From: Macrostomum hystrix
Taxonomy: Eukaryota; Platyhelminthes; Macrostomidae
Length of the DNA stretch: 64,000 nucleotides
Direction: 5' to 3'
Assembly: GCA_950097015.1 (NCBI GenBank)
Contig: CATNEN010000003.1
Location: 5,131,501-5,195,500, forward strand
Positions within the stretch are counted from its first letter, which is position 1. Every line of letters begins with the position of its first letter. Below, one piece after another: positions 42,728 through 55,039 of this stretch. Both the position numbers and the translations under genes were made by a program. Below the pieces are notes generated by a model that had not been told where the DNA came from, searched no databases, and worked only from the letters and a program-made list of their open reading frames with translations.

Positions 42728-44245
42728 ACTCTAAATCCCATCCTAATGTAAAAAATTATCCCTCGATTCTAAATCTCATCCTAATGTCAAAAATTATCCC
42801 TCGATTCTAAATCCCAATCCCAATGTCAAATATTATTCCTCGATTCTAAATCCCATCCTAATGTCAAATATTATTCCTCGATTCTAAATCCCATCCCAAT
42901 GTCAAATATTATTCCTCGATTCTAAATCCCATCCCAATGTCAAATATTATTCCTCGATTCTAAATCCCATCCCAATGTCAAATATTATTCCTCGATTCTA
43001 AATCCCATCCTAATGTCAAATATTATTCCTCGATTCTAAATCCCATCCTAATGTCAAATATTATCCCTCGATTCTTAATCCCATCCCAATGTCAAATATT
43101 ATCCCTCGATTCTTAATCCCATCCTAATGTCAAATATTATCCCTCGATTCTAAATCCCATCCTAATGTCAAATATTTCCCTCGATTCCAAATCCCATCCT
43201 AATGTCAAATATTATTCCTCGATTCTAAATCCCATCCTAATGTCAAATATTATTCCTCCATTCTAAATCCCATCGTAAAGTCAAATATTATCCCTCGATT
43301 CTTAATCCCATCCCAATGTCAAATATTATTCCTCGATTCTAAATCCCATCCTAATGTCAAATATTATTCCTCGATTCTAAATCCCATCCTAATGTCAAAT
43401 ATTATTCCTCCATTCTAAATCCCATCCTAAAGTCAAATATTATTCCTCCATTCTAAATCCCATCCTAATGTCAAATATTATCCCTCGATTCTTAATCCCA
43501 TCCCAATGTCAAATATTATTCCTCGATTCTAAATCCCATCCTAATGTCAAATATTACTCCTCGATTCTAAATCCCATCCTAATGTCAAATATTATTCATC
43601 GATTCTAAATCCCATCCTAATGTCAAATATTATCCCTCGATTCTAAATCTCATCCCAATGTCAAATATTATTCCTCGATTCTAAATCCCATCCTAATGTC
43701 AAATATTATCCCTCGATTCTAAATCTCATCCTAATGTCAAATATTATCCCTCGATTCTAAATCCCATCCTAATGTCAAATATTATCCCTCGATTCTAAAT
43801 CTCATCCTAAAGTCAAAAATTATCCCTCGATTCTAAATCCCATCCTAATGTCAAAAATTATCCCTCGATTCTAAATCCCATCCTAATGTCAAAAATTATC
43901 CCTCGATTCTAAATCCCATCCTAATGTCAAATATCATCCCTCGATTCTAAATCCCATCCTAATGTCAAATATCATCCCTCGATTCTAAATCCCATCCTAA
44001 TGTCAAATATTATCCCTCGATTCTAAATCCCATCCTAATGTTAAATATTATCCCTCGATTCTAAATCCCATCCTAATGTCAAATATCATCCCTCGATTCT
44101 AAATCCCATCCTAATGTCAAATATTATCCCTCGATTCTAAATCCCATCCTAATGTCAAATATTATCCCTCGATTCTAAATCCCATCCTAATGTTAAATAT
44201 TATCCCTCGATTCTAAATCCCATCCTAATGTCAAATATTATCCCT
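42728..44245. repeat. 38-bp minisatellite
   Basis: Core CCCATCCTAATGTCAAATAT, about 40 copies, intergenic upstream of the Shisa-like gene. Confidence 0.95.
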
Positions 44246-44539
44246 CTGATAACATCCCCTGATAACAAGTGATTACATTTTTCATAAAAACAAGCATAAG
44301 ATATCATTTTTTTGATCTAATAGAGTTTTTAACTGTTTCCCACATTTTTCCCAAATTATTCCTGTTGTAAGATTCCATTTCGAAATAGCACAGAAACCTT
44401 CTTATTTCAAAAGCTTTCAATCTGAATGAAAATAAGAAACAATTGAAAAATATTCTAGCTTGCAACATAGGCATTAACATTTTCTGAGCAGACTAAAATT
44501 GCAGGTCGCTGGTAGAGAGAGATATCGAAGAAAGTCAGG

Positions 44540-45840
44540 GGGAGATTGGAGAGAGTCAGAGAGAGTCAGGGAGAGTCAGGGAGAGTCAGGAGAGTCAGAG
44601 AGAGTCAGGGAGAGTCAGGAGAGTCAGAGAGAGTCAGGGAGAGTCAGGGAGAGTCAGGAGAGTCAGAGACAGTCAGGAGAGAGTCAGGAGAGAGTCAGGA
44701 GAGTCAGGGAGAGTCAGGGAGAGTCAGGAGAGAGTCAGGAGAGAGTCAGGAGAGAGTCAGGAGAGAGTCAGGAGAGTCAGGGAGAGTCAGGGAGAGTCAG
44801 GAGAGTCAGGGAGAGTCAGGAGAGTCAGGGAGAGTCAGGGAGAGTCAGGAGAGAGTCAGGAGAGAGTCAGGAGAGTCAGGGAGAGTCAGGGAGAGTCAGG
44901 AGAGTCAGAGACAGTCAGGAGAGAGTCAGGAGAGAGTCAGGAGAGTCAGAGAGAGTCAGGGAGAGTCAGGAGAGTCAGAGAGAGTCAGGGAGAGTCAGGG
45001 AGAGTCAGGGAGAGTCAGGGAGAGTCAGGAGAGTCAGAGACAGTCAGGAGAGAGTCAGGAGAGAGTCAGGAGAGTCAGAGAGAGTCAGGGAGAGTCAGGA
45101 GAGTCAGAGAGAGTCAGGGAGAGTCAGGGAGAGTCAGGAGAGTCAGGGAGAGTCAGGGAGAGTCAGGGAGAGTCAGAGACAGTCAGGAGAGAGTCAGGAG
45201 AGAGTCAGGGAGAGTCAGGGAGAGTCAGGGAGAGTCAGGAGAGAGTCAGGAGAGAGTCAGGGAGAGTCAGGGAGAGTCAGGAGAGAGTCAGGAGAGAGTC
45301 AGGAGAGAGTCAGGAGAGAGTCAGGGAGAGTCAGGAGAGAGTCAGGAGAGAGTCAGGAGAGAGTCAGGAGAGAGTCAGGAGAGTCAGGGAGAGTCAGGAG
45401 AGTCAGGGAGAGTCAGGAGAGTCAGGGAGAGTCAGGGAGAGTCAGGAGAGTCAGGGAGAGTCAGGAGAGTCAGGAGAGAGTCAGGAGAGTCAGGGAGAGT
45501 CAGGAGAGTCAGGGAGAGTCAGGAGAGTCAGGGAGAGTCAGGGAGAGTCAGGAGAGAGTCAGGGAGAGTCAGGAGAGTCAGGGAGAGTCAGGGAGAGTCA
45601 GGGAGAGTCAGAGACAGTCAGGAGAGAGTCAGGGAGAGTCAGGGAGAGAGAGTCAGGGAGAGTCAGGAGAGTCAGGGAGAGTCAGGGAGAGTCAGGGAGA
45701 GTCAGGGAGAGAGAGTCAGGGAGAGTCAGGAGAGTCAGGGAGAGTCAGGGAGAGTCAGGAGAGTCAGGGAGAGTCAGGGAGAGTCAGGGAGAGAGAGTCA
45801 GGGAGAGTCAGGGAGAGAGAGTCAGGGAGAGTCAGGGAGG
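44540..45840. repeat. 10/14-bp purine-rich minisatellite
   Basis: Unit GGGAGAGTCA with GGAGAGAGTCA forms over 1.3 kb. Two overlapping open frames of over 400 codons are Gln/Glu/Ser/Arg repeats and not convincing genes. Confidence 0.95.
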
Positions 45841-46168
45841 ACAGAGGGACAAATAAGAAGAGAATATCCACTATGCGGGAGAGCCTTGATCTCCGAGCCA
45901 TTGGCTGCAATCTCTCATTGGTTGAGCGCTGTACTCACCTATCCAGGTCAGGATCCGTACTCAGACAGGCAACCCCCTAATACCCAGCATTTTAAGCTTT
46001 GATGTGGGCTAGATTTGAAAGATTTCAGAAAATTATATAGACCAGATTCTGTCTAATCAGACTCACAAAATCGACTCGCGTTTTTAAAGCACGTCACTCA
46101 CCTCAGTGCCTCTTCCGCTTCTGAAAGAGAATAATTCTACAGTCGAATACCTCTAGAGAGAAATTTAA
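45841..46168 (+). other. 5' flank of the Shisa-like gene
   Basis: Probable promoter and 5' UTR region by position. No TATA box seen. Confidence 0.35.
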
Positions 46169-46274
46169 ATGCTGCTTCTGCTTCAGCTGCTTCTGCTGCT
46201 GCTGAATTTCTCACAAATTCAAGGGCTGAGTTCTGGTGCTGGTGGCTATAGTGGTGGCAATGGCAATGTTAATC
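46169..46274 (+). CDS. Shisa-like exon 1 (signal peptide)
   Basis: ATG at 46169-46171, a Leu-rich signal peptide and a Gly/Ser linker (SSGAGGYSGGNGNVN). The donor GTAAGT at 46275 leaves phase 1. The CACT tetranucleotide array starts about ten bases later. Confidence 0.78.
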
Positions 46275-49200
46275 GTAAGTTACTCACTAACTAATTCACT
46301 CACTCACTCACTCACTCACTCACTCACTCACTCACTCACTCACTCACTCACTCACTCACTCGCTCACTCACTCACTCACTCACTCACTCGCTCACTCACT
46401 CACTCACTCGCTCGCTCACTCGCTCACTCACTCACTCGCTCACTCACTCACTCACTCACTAACTCACTCACTCACTCACTCACTCACTCACTCACTCACT
46501 CACTCACTCGCTCGCTCACTCACTCACTCACTCACTCACTCACTAACTCACTCGCTCACTCACTCACTCACTCACTCACTCACTCACTCACTCACTCACT
46601 CGCTCACTCACTCACTCACTCACTCGCTCGCTCACTCACTCACTCACTCACTCACTCACTCACTCACTCACTCACTCACTCGCTCGCTCACTCACTCACT
46701 CACTCAATCACTCACTCACTCACTCACTCACTCAATCACTCACTCACTCACTCACTCACTCGCTCACTCACTCACTCACTCACTCGCTCGCTCACTCACT
46801 CACTCACTCACTCAATCACTCACTCACTCACTCACTCACTGGCTCACTAAATATATTGATCAACGATTTTGCGCAAATAATATTTTCTTTAATGTAATAT
46901 TTCCTAAAAAGTGACGGTTTTCCGAAATTCGTTTTTGCAATCTGTCGAAAATGTGGCCACAAACATTTCTTAATTAGAAAGTCATTTTGTTTCTGTATTT
47001 GATCGTATATATAACTTACTTTCTTTAAAAGTAAGCTCAGCCTGTATAATGAGTCGCAATGGTGGAATTCTCTTTTTCGGCCGGCATCGTAAAGAAGATT
47101 ATTTATAGAGTAGCAATTAATGAGACTATGTCGTGCCTTACATCGGTGAAGATTCTCTGCATTTCTAAATAATCTTCTTTTATATTTGACTTTTCTACTA
47201 ACTAACGAAACTTTTGAGAATAGGACCGAGTTGTGTCTTAATCTTTGAGAACGAAAAAAACTAGTAATATTTTTCTGAACTTCATAATATTCATCCGTGT
47301 CGTTTTCTAAATCTTCACTTGTGACCTTCTGTTGTACTTTTAACCTAGGGGTTGTAGCCTAGTGGTTAGAGTGTCGGACTTACGACTTGAAGGTCGAGGG
47401 TTCGATTCCCAACTCAATTCAAACAATTTGCGCCTTTTTTAGCAAGACACTTAGCTCTGTGTTGATTCAGTTCACCCAGCTGTTAAATGGGTACCAGCAT
47501 CAGCTGGGATAATTGAAGGTGGGTGTGGCGTCCTCCCCAGTCCATGGACTGAACAGCAGTACGCAGCCTTCAGATGCGCCGCGCAATAGCTGCGGCTGTG
47601 CTGTCGGCTGCACATCTGGCCCAATCGGGACAGGTATAATATTAATAACTACTATTATGTTAGCAAAGCGTAATTTAGAAATTACAATGCTTTTTCACAC
47701 CTAGCGTAGCAAAAAAATGTAATTCAACGACACGGCAAATCTACGCGACAAAGAGATGAATTTGACTTTTATTGTTCTCTCTACCGAAACCGCATTCAAC
47801 ATGACATTTTGTCCTTTGGGTGTAAAAATGTGTGTAACGACACGTGGTGTGTCCACAATCAGATGGTTTATCAAACTAGCTCTAATTAAATTATAATCTA
47901 CTCTACCATCAGTCTACTCTACTAGAGTCTACTCTACCAGCAATCTTCCCTTTTCATAGAAATCGAATAGCTACTCCACCAATCTAGCCTTTCTTAGAAA
48001 TCGAATAGCTACTCTACCAATCTAGCATTTCTTAGAAATCTAATAGCTACTCTACCAATCTGGCATTTCTTAGAAATCGAATAGCTACTCTACCAATCTA
48101 GCATTTCTTAGAAATCGAATAGCTACTCTACCAATCTAGCATTTCTTAGAAATCTAATAGCTACTCTACCAATCTATCATTTCTAAGAAATCGAATAGCT
48201 ACTCTACCAATCTAGCATTTCTTAGAAATCGAATAGCTACTCTACCAATCTAGCATTTCTTAGAAATCTAATAGCTACTCTACCAATCTAGCATTTTTTA
48301 GAAATTTAATAGCTACTCTACTAATCTAGCATTTCTTAGAAATCTAATAGCTACTCTACCAATCTAGCATTTCTTATAAATCTAATAGCTACTCTACCTA
48401 TCTATCATTTCTTAGAAATCTAAAAGCTACTCTACCAATCTACAATTTCTTAGAAATCGAATAGCTACTCTACCAATCTAGCATTTCTTAGAAATCGAAT
48501 AGCTACTCTACCAATCTAGCATTTCTTAGAAATCGAATAGCTACTCTACCAATCTAGCATTTCTTAGAAATCTAATAGCTACTCTACCTATCTATCATTT
48601 CTTAGAAATCGAATAGCTACCCTACCAATCTAGCATTTCTTAGAAATCTAATGCCTACTCTACCAATCTGCTATTTCTTAAAATTCTAATACATACTCTA
48701 ACTATTTACTATTTCTTAGAAATATAATTTTTACACTGAAAATCTTCCATCTTTTAAAACTCTACTATCTACTCGACAAATCTACCTTTTCCGGAAAATC
48801 CACTTTCTACTCTACCAATCTACAATTTCGTAAAAATCTACTATCTAAGCTACTCTCTCCCCTACTCACCAGACACCTGCTTCCACGAGGATCGGGTGAA
48901 TCACTCGGCGACGCCGCCAACCGACGGTCGGTTCAGCTGCCCGGACGCGCCCGGCAACATCGACCAGACTGAGTGCTGCGGCTCTGAGAGACGCGAGTTC
49001 TGCTGCTCGCACTGGGACTCGTGAGTTCGCGATGGAGGAGTGCCGAGAACAGTGATAAGAAGAGTGACAAGAAGAGTGACAGGAAGAGTGACTATAAGAG
49101 TGATAAGAAGAGTGATACGATAAGTGACAATAATAGTGATAAGAAGAGTGACAAGAAGTGACAAATAGAGTGACAATAAAAGTGATAAGAAGAGTGGCGA

Positions 49201-52200
49201 TAAGGAGAGATAAGAAGAGTGATAAGAAGAGTGATAAGAAGAGTGATAAGAAGAGTGATAAGAAGAGTGACGAGAAGAGTGAAAAATAAAAGTGAAAAGA
49301 GAATTTATAAGAAGAGTGATAAGAATGTTACGAACAGTGATAAGAAGAGTGATAAGAAGAGTGACAAGAAGAGTGATAAGAAGAGTGATAAGAAGAGTGA
49401 CAAGAAGAGTGACAAGAAGAGTGATAAGAAGAGTGACAGTAAGAATGTTTAAAAGAGGGCCGAGAACTTGCAGTTGTCTATTTCTAACTGTTCGAATGCA
49501 TTCTAAGTCACACGTTCGGGCAAAATGTCGAAATTTTCCAAAGTGATCAAAAATCAATGAAGGATTGCTCCATTTCAATTCAGAGTCGGCATGCGGTGGG
49601 CAATCGGAATTGGCATCACGGTGGCTGTTGTAATCTTCATGGCTCTCGGCTACACTATTCAATTATTTCGAGCATGCGACAGGTGTTATCACGAATTTCC
49701 GGTGTTATGCCAGCCTGGTAACTAAACTAGACTTTTTTACCATTTTTTATTTAATGATCAACTTACATTGAAAATAAAGCTTACAAGAAACCTCATAACT
49801 ATTTAAAATCGATGACATATGTTGCAAAATTCATAACTGGGGTGTGGCATAGCGGTTAACGCGTTTGCCTCTCGCACCAAGGTCCCTGAGCTCGATTCCG
49901 TGGCGAGGCCACATTCATTTGGGGCGCAGCCGCGGAGAGAAGGCTTGGAGGCTTGTCGTGCAATTTACGCCATTGAGGGCCAACCTCCAAGGCACAGTGA
50001 GGGTGTACACTGCATGCAGTTCATATGTACACACCTGTGTGAGCGTGTGCCTGTGTAAGGTATCTGTGTGCGTGTGTGCTCAGGAGTCAGCGAAATGGGC
50101 AGAATTGCCTCCTCGCTGGCTGCGAGTCTAGTGTCACTTTTTTACGCAACTTTTGACACTTGTTAGACAATTTAAGACACCTGTTAGAAAGCTAATTACA
50201 TCAAATTGTCACTTTAAAACCGATGTTTTATAGTATTATATTGTGTTGCTTTTCAGCAAAGTAAAGTTGCTTTAACAGCGCTCAAGAAATACTAAAGAAG
50301 TATAACACCAATTAATTCACAATTTCAATATTATTCTAATTTCAGAACAGTACCAATTCGCCATGGATACAAGTGAGTTTATTAAGTATTCGTGCAGTGC
50401 AATGATTGCGTGTCAACTAATCTTGAATCACAGCAGAGAGTCCTATCAGTCTCCCTTTCTCCTTTTACCTGTTCCAATCTTTGTTAATCTGACTGTATTA
50501 TCGATTTCCTAGTACTTTATTTTTTTAAACGTACAGTTCTACACTGAGACACTAATTAGCTTGCTGTTTCTTACCGATATTAAATTATTTATACAGCTGT
50601 AGTTTAAAGGATGCCCTTAAAAGGTGATTAAAAATTGTGCCGAGACGAAATTAACTTGCAACTGATTTCACATACTATTGTATTAAGACAGACAGTGAAA
50701 GTGCGTTATAAAATTTAAGGGATACATTATCTAACACCCCTATTTATTATCTAATACCTTATCTATTATCTAACACCTGATCTGTTATCTAACACCTCAT
50801 CTGTTATCTAACACCTCATCTGTTATCTAATACCCCATCTGTTATCTAACACCTCATTTATTATCTAATACCTTATCTATTATCTAACACCTCATCTGTT
50901 ATATAATACCCCATCTGTTATCTAACACCTTAACTATTATCTAACACCTCAACTATTATCTAACACCCCATCTATTATCTAACACCTCATCTGTTATCTA
51001 ACACCTCATCTATTATCTAACACCCCATCTACTATCTAACACCCCATCTATCATCTAACACCCCATATATTATCTAACACCTCTTCGGTTATATACTCGT
51101 AATACCCCATCAACTATCTAACACCCCCTCTTCTATCTAACACCTCGCCCACTCCAGGGTGGTACACTGTGTCGCACGAGGGCAACCGTTACGGCGTGAC
51201 ATTTCACAGCATGCGCTTTGCCAGCCATTTTATGCGTCTTCTCGAGCAGTCCTACGGACCCTGGAATGCTGCAAATATTCTGCGAATCAAACGAGACCAA
51301 CAAGACTTTGTTGTGCTCCATATCTTCTTCAACGACTTCTTCACGCCCTGGTTCTACACTCAGGGTCCAATAAAAAATGATGAGGAATGGATTAGAACCG
51401 ATTTTAAGGACCTCTGCCACAGGACTCAGGGTGAGAGATTGGCCGAGATTCTTGGAAACCAACATTCTGAGAAAGCTGAATTTTTCAAATATGTACAACC
51501 TCGTAACTTCTAATAGTATATTAGTAAAACAAAAATACTAATAACACATATTACCGTGATTCTACGAAAATATAATTCTTAAAAAGTGATCCTGGATGCC
51601 GAAAGAACTATAATATTCTAAGAAACAGAAAACATTCTAAGAAACTATAGATTCTAATGGTTCTGAATTATAAGAAAAAATAATGGCACTCAGATTTAAT
51701 ATAATAATAATAATAATAATAAAATATAACACATGTTACCGCGATTCTAGGAAACTGAAATTCTTAGAAAGCGATGCTGGATGCTGCAATATCTAATATT
51801 CTAAGAAACGGTATAAGAATTGAAAAATGCCATACTTCAAAGAATTCTAAATTCTTAGAAACATACTGGCTTTTATATTCTAAGAAACAAATATAATATG
51901 TACCCAAGATTCCAAGAAACTAAAAACTCTAGGAAACCTAAATTCTAAAAGTTCTAAAACAACCTAAAGATCGTAGGTTCATACAAGCTAAGTAGCCTAA
52001 AAAAGCCTTTAATCTATCTCAAACCATATCTACCTCACAACTCATCTATCTCACACCTTATCTATCTCACACCTTATCTATCTCACACCTTATCTATCTC
52101 ACATCGTATCTAACTGTCTCACACCTTATCTATCTCACACCATATCTATCTATCTCACTCCTTATTTATCTACATCCACCTTATCTATCTATCCCACACC

Positions 52201-55013
52201 TTATCTATCTATCTCACACCTTATCTATCTATCCCACACCTTATCTATCTCACACCTTATCTATCTATCCCACACCTTATCTATCTCACACCATATCTAT
52301 CTATCTCACACCTTATTTATCTACATCCACCTTATCTATCTATCCCACACCTTATCTATCTATCCCACACCTTATCTATCTCACACCATATCTATCTATC
52401 TCACACCTTATTTATCTACATCCACCTTATCTATCTATCCCACACCTTATCTATCTATCCCACACCTTATCTATCTCACACCTTATCTATCTCACACCTT
52501 ATCTATCTCACACCCTATCTATCTCACACCTTATCTATCCCACACCTTATCTATCTCACACCTTATATATATCACACCTTATCTATCCCACACCTTATCT
52601 ATCCCACACCTTATATATATCACACCTTATCTATCCCACACCTTATCTATCCCACACCTTATCTATCCCACACCTTATCTATCTCACACCTTATATATAT
52701 CACACCTTATCTATCCCACACCTTATCTATCCCACACCTTATCTATCCCACACCTTATCTATCTCACACCTTATCTATCTCACACCTTATCTATCCCACA
52801 CCTTATCTATCCCACACCTTATCTATCTCACACCTTATCTATCTCACACCTTATCTATCCCACACCTTATCTATCTCACACCTTATCTATCTCACACCTT
52901 ATCTATCTCACACCTTATCTATCTCACACCCTATCTATCCCACACCTTATCTATCTCACACCATATCTATCTATCTCACACCTTATTTATCTACATCCAC
53001 CTTATCTATCTATCCCACACCTTATCTATCTATCCCACACCTTATCTATCTATCTCACACCTTATCTATCTATCGCACACCTTATCTATCTATCTCACAC
53101 ATTATCTATCTATCGCACACCTTATCTATCTATCTCACACCATATCTATAGCTATCTCACACCTTATCTATCTATCTCACACCTTATCTATCTCATACCT
53201 TATCTATCTCACACCTTATCTATTTATCTCACACCTTATCTATTTATCTCACACCTTATCTATCTATCTCACACCTTATCTATCTATCTCACACCTTATC
53301 TATCTCACACCTTATATATATCACACCTTATCTATCCCACACCTTATCTATCTCACACCTTATCTATCTCACACCTTATCTATCTCACACCTTATCTATC
53401 TCACACCCTATCTATCTCACACCTTATCTATCTCACACCTTATCTATCTATCTCACACCTTATCTATCTCATACCTTATCTATCTCACACCTTATCTATT
53501 TATCTCACACCTTATCTATTTATCTCACACCTTATCTATCTATCTCACACCTTATCTATCTATCTCACACCTTATCTATCTCACACTTTATCTATCCCAC
53601 ACCTTATCTATCTCACACCTTATCTATCTCACACCTTATCTATCTCACACCTTATCTATCTCACACCCTATCTATCTCACACCTTATCTATCTCACACCT
53701 TATCTATCTATCTCACACCTTATCTATCTCATACCTTATCTATCTCACACCTTATCTATTTATCTCACACCTTATCTATTTATCTCACACCTTATCTATC
53801 TATCTCACACCTTATCTATCTATCTCACACCTTATCTATCTCACACCTTATATATATCACACCTTATCTATCCCACACCTTATCTATCTCACACCTTATC
53901 TATCTCACACCTTATCTATCTCACACCTTATCTATCTCACACCCTATCTATCTCACACCTTATCTATCTCACACCTTATCTATCTATCTCACACCTTATC
54001 TATCTCATACCTTATCTATCTCACACCTTATCTATTTATCTCACACCTTATCTATTTATCTCACACCTTATCTATCTATCTCACACCTTATCTATCTATC
54101 TCACACCTTATCTATCTCACACCTTATATATATCACACCTTATCTATCCCACACCTTATCTATCCCACACCTTATCTATCTCACACCTTATCTATCTCAC
54201 ACCTTATCTATCTCACACCCTATCTATCTCACACCTTATCTATCTTACACCATATATACCTCACTCCTAATCTCAAAGCCAGTAAACTATGAATTACTAC
54301 TTCTAGGAAAAAATTCCAAGAATCTTACATTTCTTGAGATAATTTTTTACTTAGAAGAATTGATTCGTTGAATTCTAAAAAAACTTAGCTTTTAGAAGCT
54401 CAATTAAAACTGACAGACCGTCATAGTCAGGAGTCAAACTTCTCGTGGAAATTTTATTCAATCGTAATTTTTAGACGACCTGGCTATCCGCCTGCCAGTC
54501 TGCTGTTGTCCCTCACGATGCAACAAGTCTCGACGTCCTGATGGTCGAATTACCGACGACAACAAGTCCGAGAACATCGAACTGATCATTGTGCCACCGC
54601 CTGACGACTCGCTGTTTGAATGCGACAATCCAGAACCTGGCGGAATCTCTGGAGCATCTGGTTCGAACGCCCTGCTGTCACCAACTTGGACTTCAAGCAG
54701 CAGCAGCTACAGCGGCTCGCAACGTCAGCAACAGTTGCAGCAGCAGCAGCAGCAGCAGCTTCAGCAGCAGTTGCAGAAGGATGCGTCTGGGCCAGTCAGG
54801 AAAAAGGATCATCGGCCTTGGACGAAGCACACCTTCAAGGTGCGACCGCCTCCCAGACCTGCGTCCCCTTGCGGCAGCCAAAATCGACCTCAGCAACAGC
54901 AGCAGCAGCAGCAGCAAAGTCAGCACCGAGCCACTACCGTGATTCGTGAAGACATTATTGAATGCTACGGCAATGACAAGTGCATTCAGACTCGGTGTGA
55001 AATCTTCATCTGA
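46169..55013 (+). CDS. Shisa-like type I membrane protein (4 exons)
   Basis: Exons 46169-46274, 48873-49020, 49584-49717 and 54475-55013 join in frame to 308 residues. The start gives a signal peptide (MLLLLQLLLLLLNFSQIQG). Residues 37-82 form a small Cys-rich ectodomain with FSCPD, TECCG and REFCC, the pattern of Shisa proteins. TM is about 90-112 (WAIGIGITVAVVIFMALGYT), then LFRACDRCYHEFPVLCQP and PVCCCPSRCN. The cytoplasmic tail is disordered, with two poly-Gln tracts and a Pro-rich segment. Shisa proteins regulate maturation or trafficking of receptors (Wnt, FGF, AMPA types); the partner here is unknown. Intron 3 contains two further coding exons that could be extra exons of this gene. 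Confidence 0.82.
46286..46848. repeat. CACT tetranucleotide array
   Basis: About 140 CACT units with CGCT, CAAT and AACT variants in an irregular order, at the start of Shisa-like intron 1. Confidence 0.97.
46849..47347. other. Intron sequence, nothing recognised
   Basis: AT-rich, between the CACT array and SINE family A. Confidence 0.5.
47348..47657 (+). mobile_element. SINE family A, full-length copy
   Basis: Box A (TAGCCTAGTGG), box B (GGTTCGATTCC), full body and an ATT-like tail. It lies in intron 1 of the Shisa-like gene. It is very similar to the copy at 8676. Confidence 0.85.
47900..48850. repeat. 38-bp minisatellite with TTTCTTAGAAA
   Basis: Core TCTAGCATTTCTTAGAAATC, about 24 copies, ends near the acceptor of Shisa-like exon 2; edges are degenerate. 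Confidence 0.94.
48873..49020 (+). CDS. Shisa-like exon 2 (Cys-rich domain)
   Basis: The acceptor CTACTCACCAG ends at 48872. It encodes HTCFHEDRVNHSATPPTDGR then FSCPDAPGNIDQTECCGSER and REFCCSHWDS. The donor GTGAGT at 49021 leaves phase 2. Confidence 0.85.
49049..49452. repeat. 12-bp minisatellite
   Basis: Unit GATAAGAAGAGT with GACAAGAAGAGT forms, about 33 copies, in Shisa-like intron 2. Confidence 0.93.
49584..49717 (+). CDS. Shisa-like exon 3 (transmembrane)
   Basis: The acceptor TTTCAATTCAG ends at 49583. It holds the single TM helix and a juxtamembrane Cys motif. The donor GTAACT at 49718 leaves phase 1; unspliced reading would stop four codons later (QPGN). Confidence 0.83.
49839..50135 (+). 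mobile_element. SINE family B, second copy
   Basis: The head GGGGTGTGGCATAGCGGTTA contains box A, and GAGCTCGATTCCGTGG matches box B. Body GGCGCAGCCGCGGAGAGAAG onward matches the minus-strand copy at 41231-41573. It is in intron 3 of the Shisa-like gene; the ATT tail is absent. Confidence 0.8.
50363..51513 (+). CDS. Unidentified coding exons inside Shisa-like intron 3
   Basis: A 27-nt exon at 50346-50372 (acceptor TTCTAATTTCAG, donor GTGAGT) contains ATG at 50363 in a good context (GCCATGG). It joins an exon starting at 51158 (acceptor CCCACTCCAG) to give MDTRWYTVSHEGNRYGVTFH and on to KYVQPRNF, 121 residues, stop at 51511-51513. It looks globular, with aromatic-rich VVLHIFFNDFFTPWFYTQG and no signal peptide or TM helix. 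I do not recognise the family. Either it is a nested same-strand gene, perhaps with a trans-spliced leader since the acceptor sits 17 nt before the ATG, or the two exons belong to the Shisa-like gene: a donor CAGG|GTGAGA at 51431 keeps phase 1 and would splice to 54475. Confidence 0.55.
50728..51148. repeat. 19-bp minisatellite
   Basis: Unit CATCTGTTATCTAACACCT, about 22 copies, abutting the acceptor of the unidentified exon at 51158. Confidence 0.93.
51651..52010. repeat. Segmental duplication, copy 1
   Basis: Matches 56575-57690 in order: TTCTAATGGTTCTGAATT, a TTTAATATAATAATAATAA run, one copy of the 54-bp unit (GCGATGCTGGATGCTGCAAT), GTACCCAAGATTCCAAGAAA, CTCTAGGAAACCTAAATT and GATCGTAGGTTCATACAA. 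Confidence 0.88.
52011..54258. repeat. 16/20-bp TATCTATCTCACACCT array
   Basis: About 2.2 kb of TTATCTATCTCACACC with TATCCCACACC and TATATATATCACACC variants. From 53190 it shows a higher-order period of 260-276 bp. Shisa-like intron 3. Confidence 0.96.
54475..55013 (+). CDS. Shisa-like last exon (cytoplasmic tail)
   Basis: The acceptor GTAATTTTTAG ends at 54474; G+AC gives Asp. It encodes DDLAIRLPVCCCPSRCNKSR, two poly-Gln tracts, and the end IIECYGNDKCIQTRCEIFI; TGA at 55011-55013. Confidence 0.82.
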
Positions 55014-55039
55014 TTCTGCACTGAATTCTGCCATGCAAC

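Noticed and set aside
44499-45980. 493- and 436-codon Arg/Glu/Ser/Gln frames resembling an RS/RE-rich protein
   Set aside because: Two overlapping frames read the same GGGAGAGTCA array, so openness is due to the repeat. The non-repeat end (after 45850) has no recognisable domain.
45870-45980. Possible tRNA-like or SINE fragment
   Set aside because: GGTTGAGCGC and a GGATCC-like box are suggestive, but no complete box A/box B pair or body was found.
46236-46850. 204-codon Leu-Thr-His-Ser frame
   Set aside because: Reading of the CACT array; its start is the end of Shisa-like exon 1 in another frame.
49219-49546. Lys/Arg/Ser frames (KSDKKSDK, RRVIRRV)
   Set aside because: Readings of the 12-bp array in Shisa-like intron 2.
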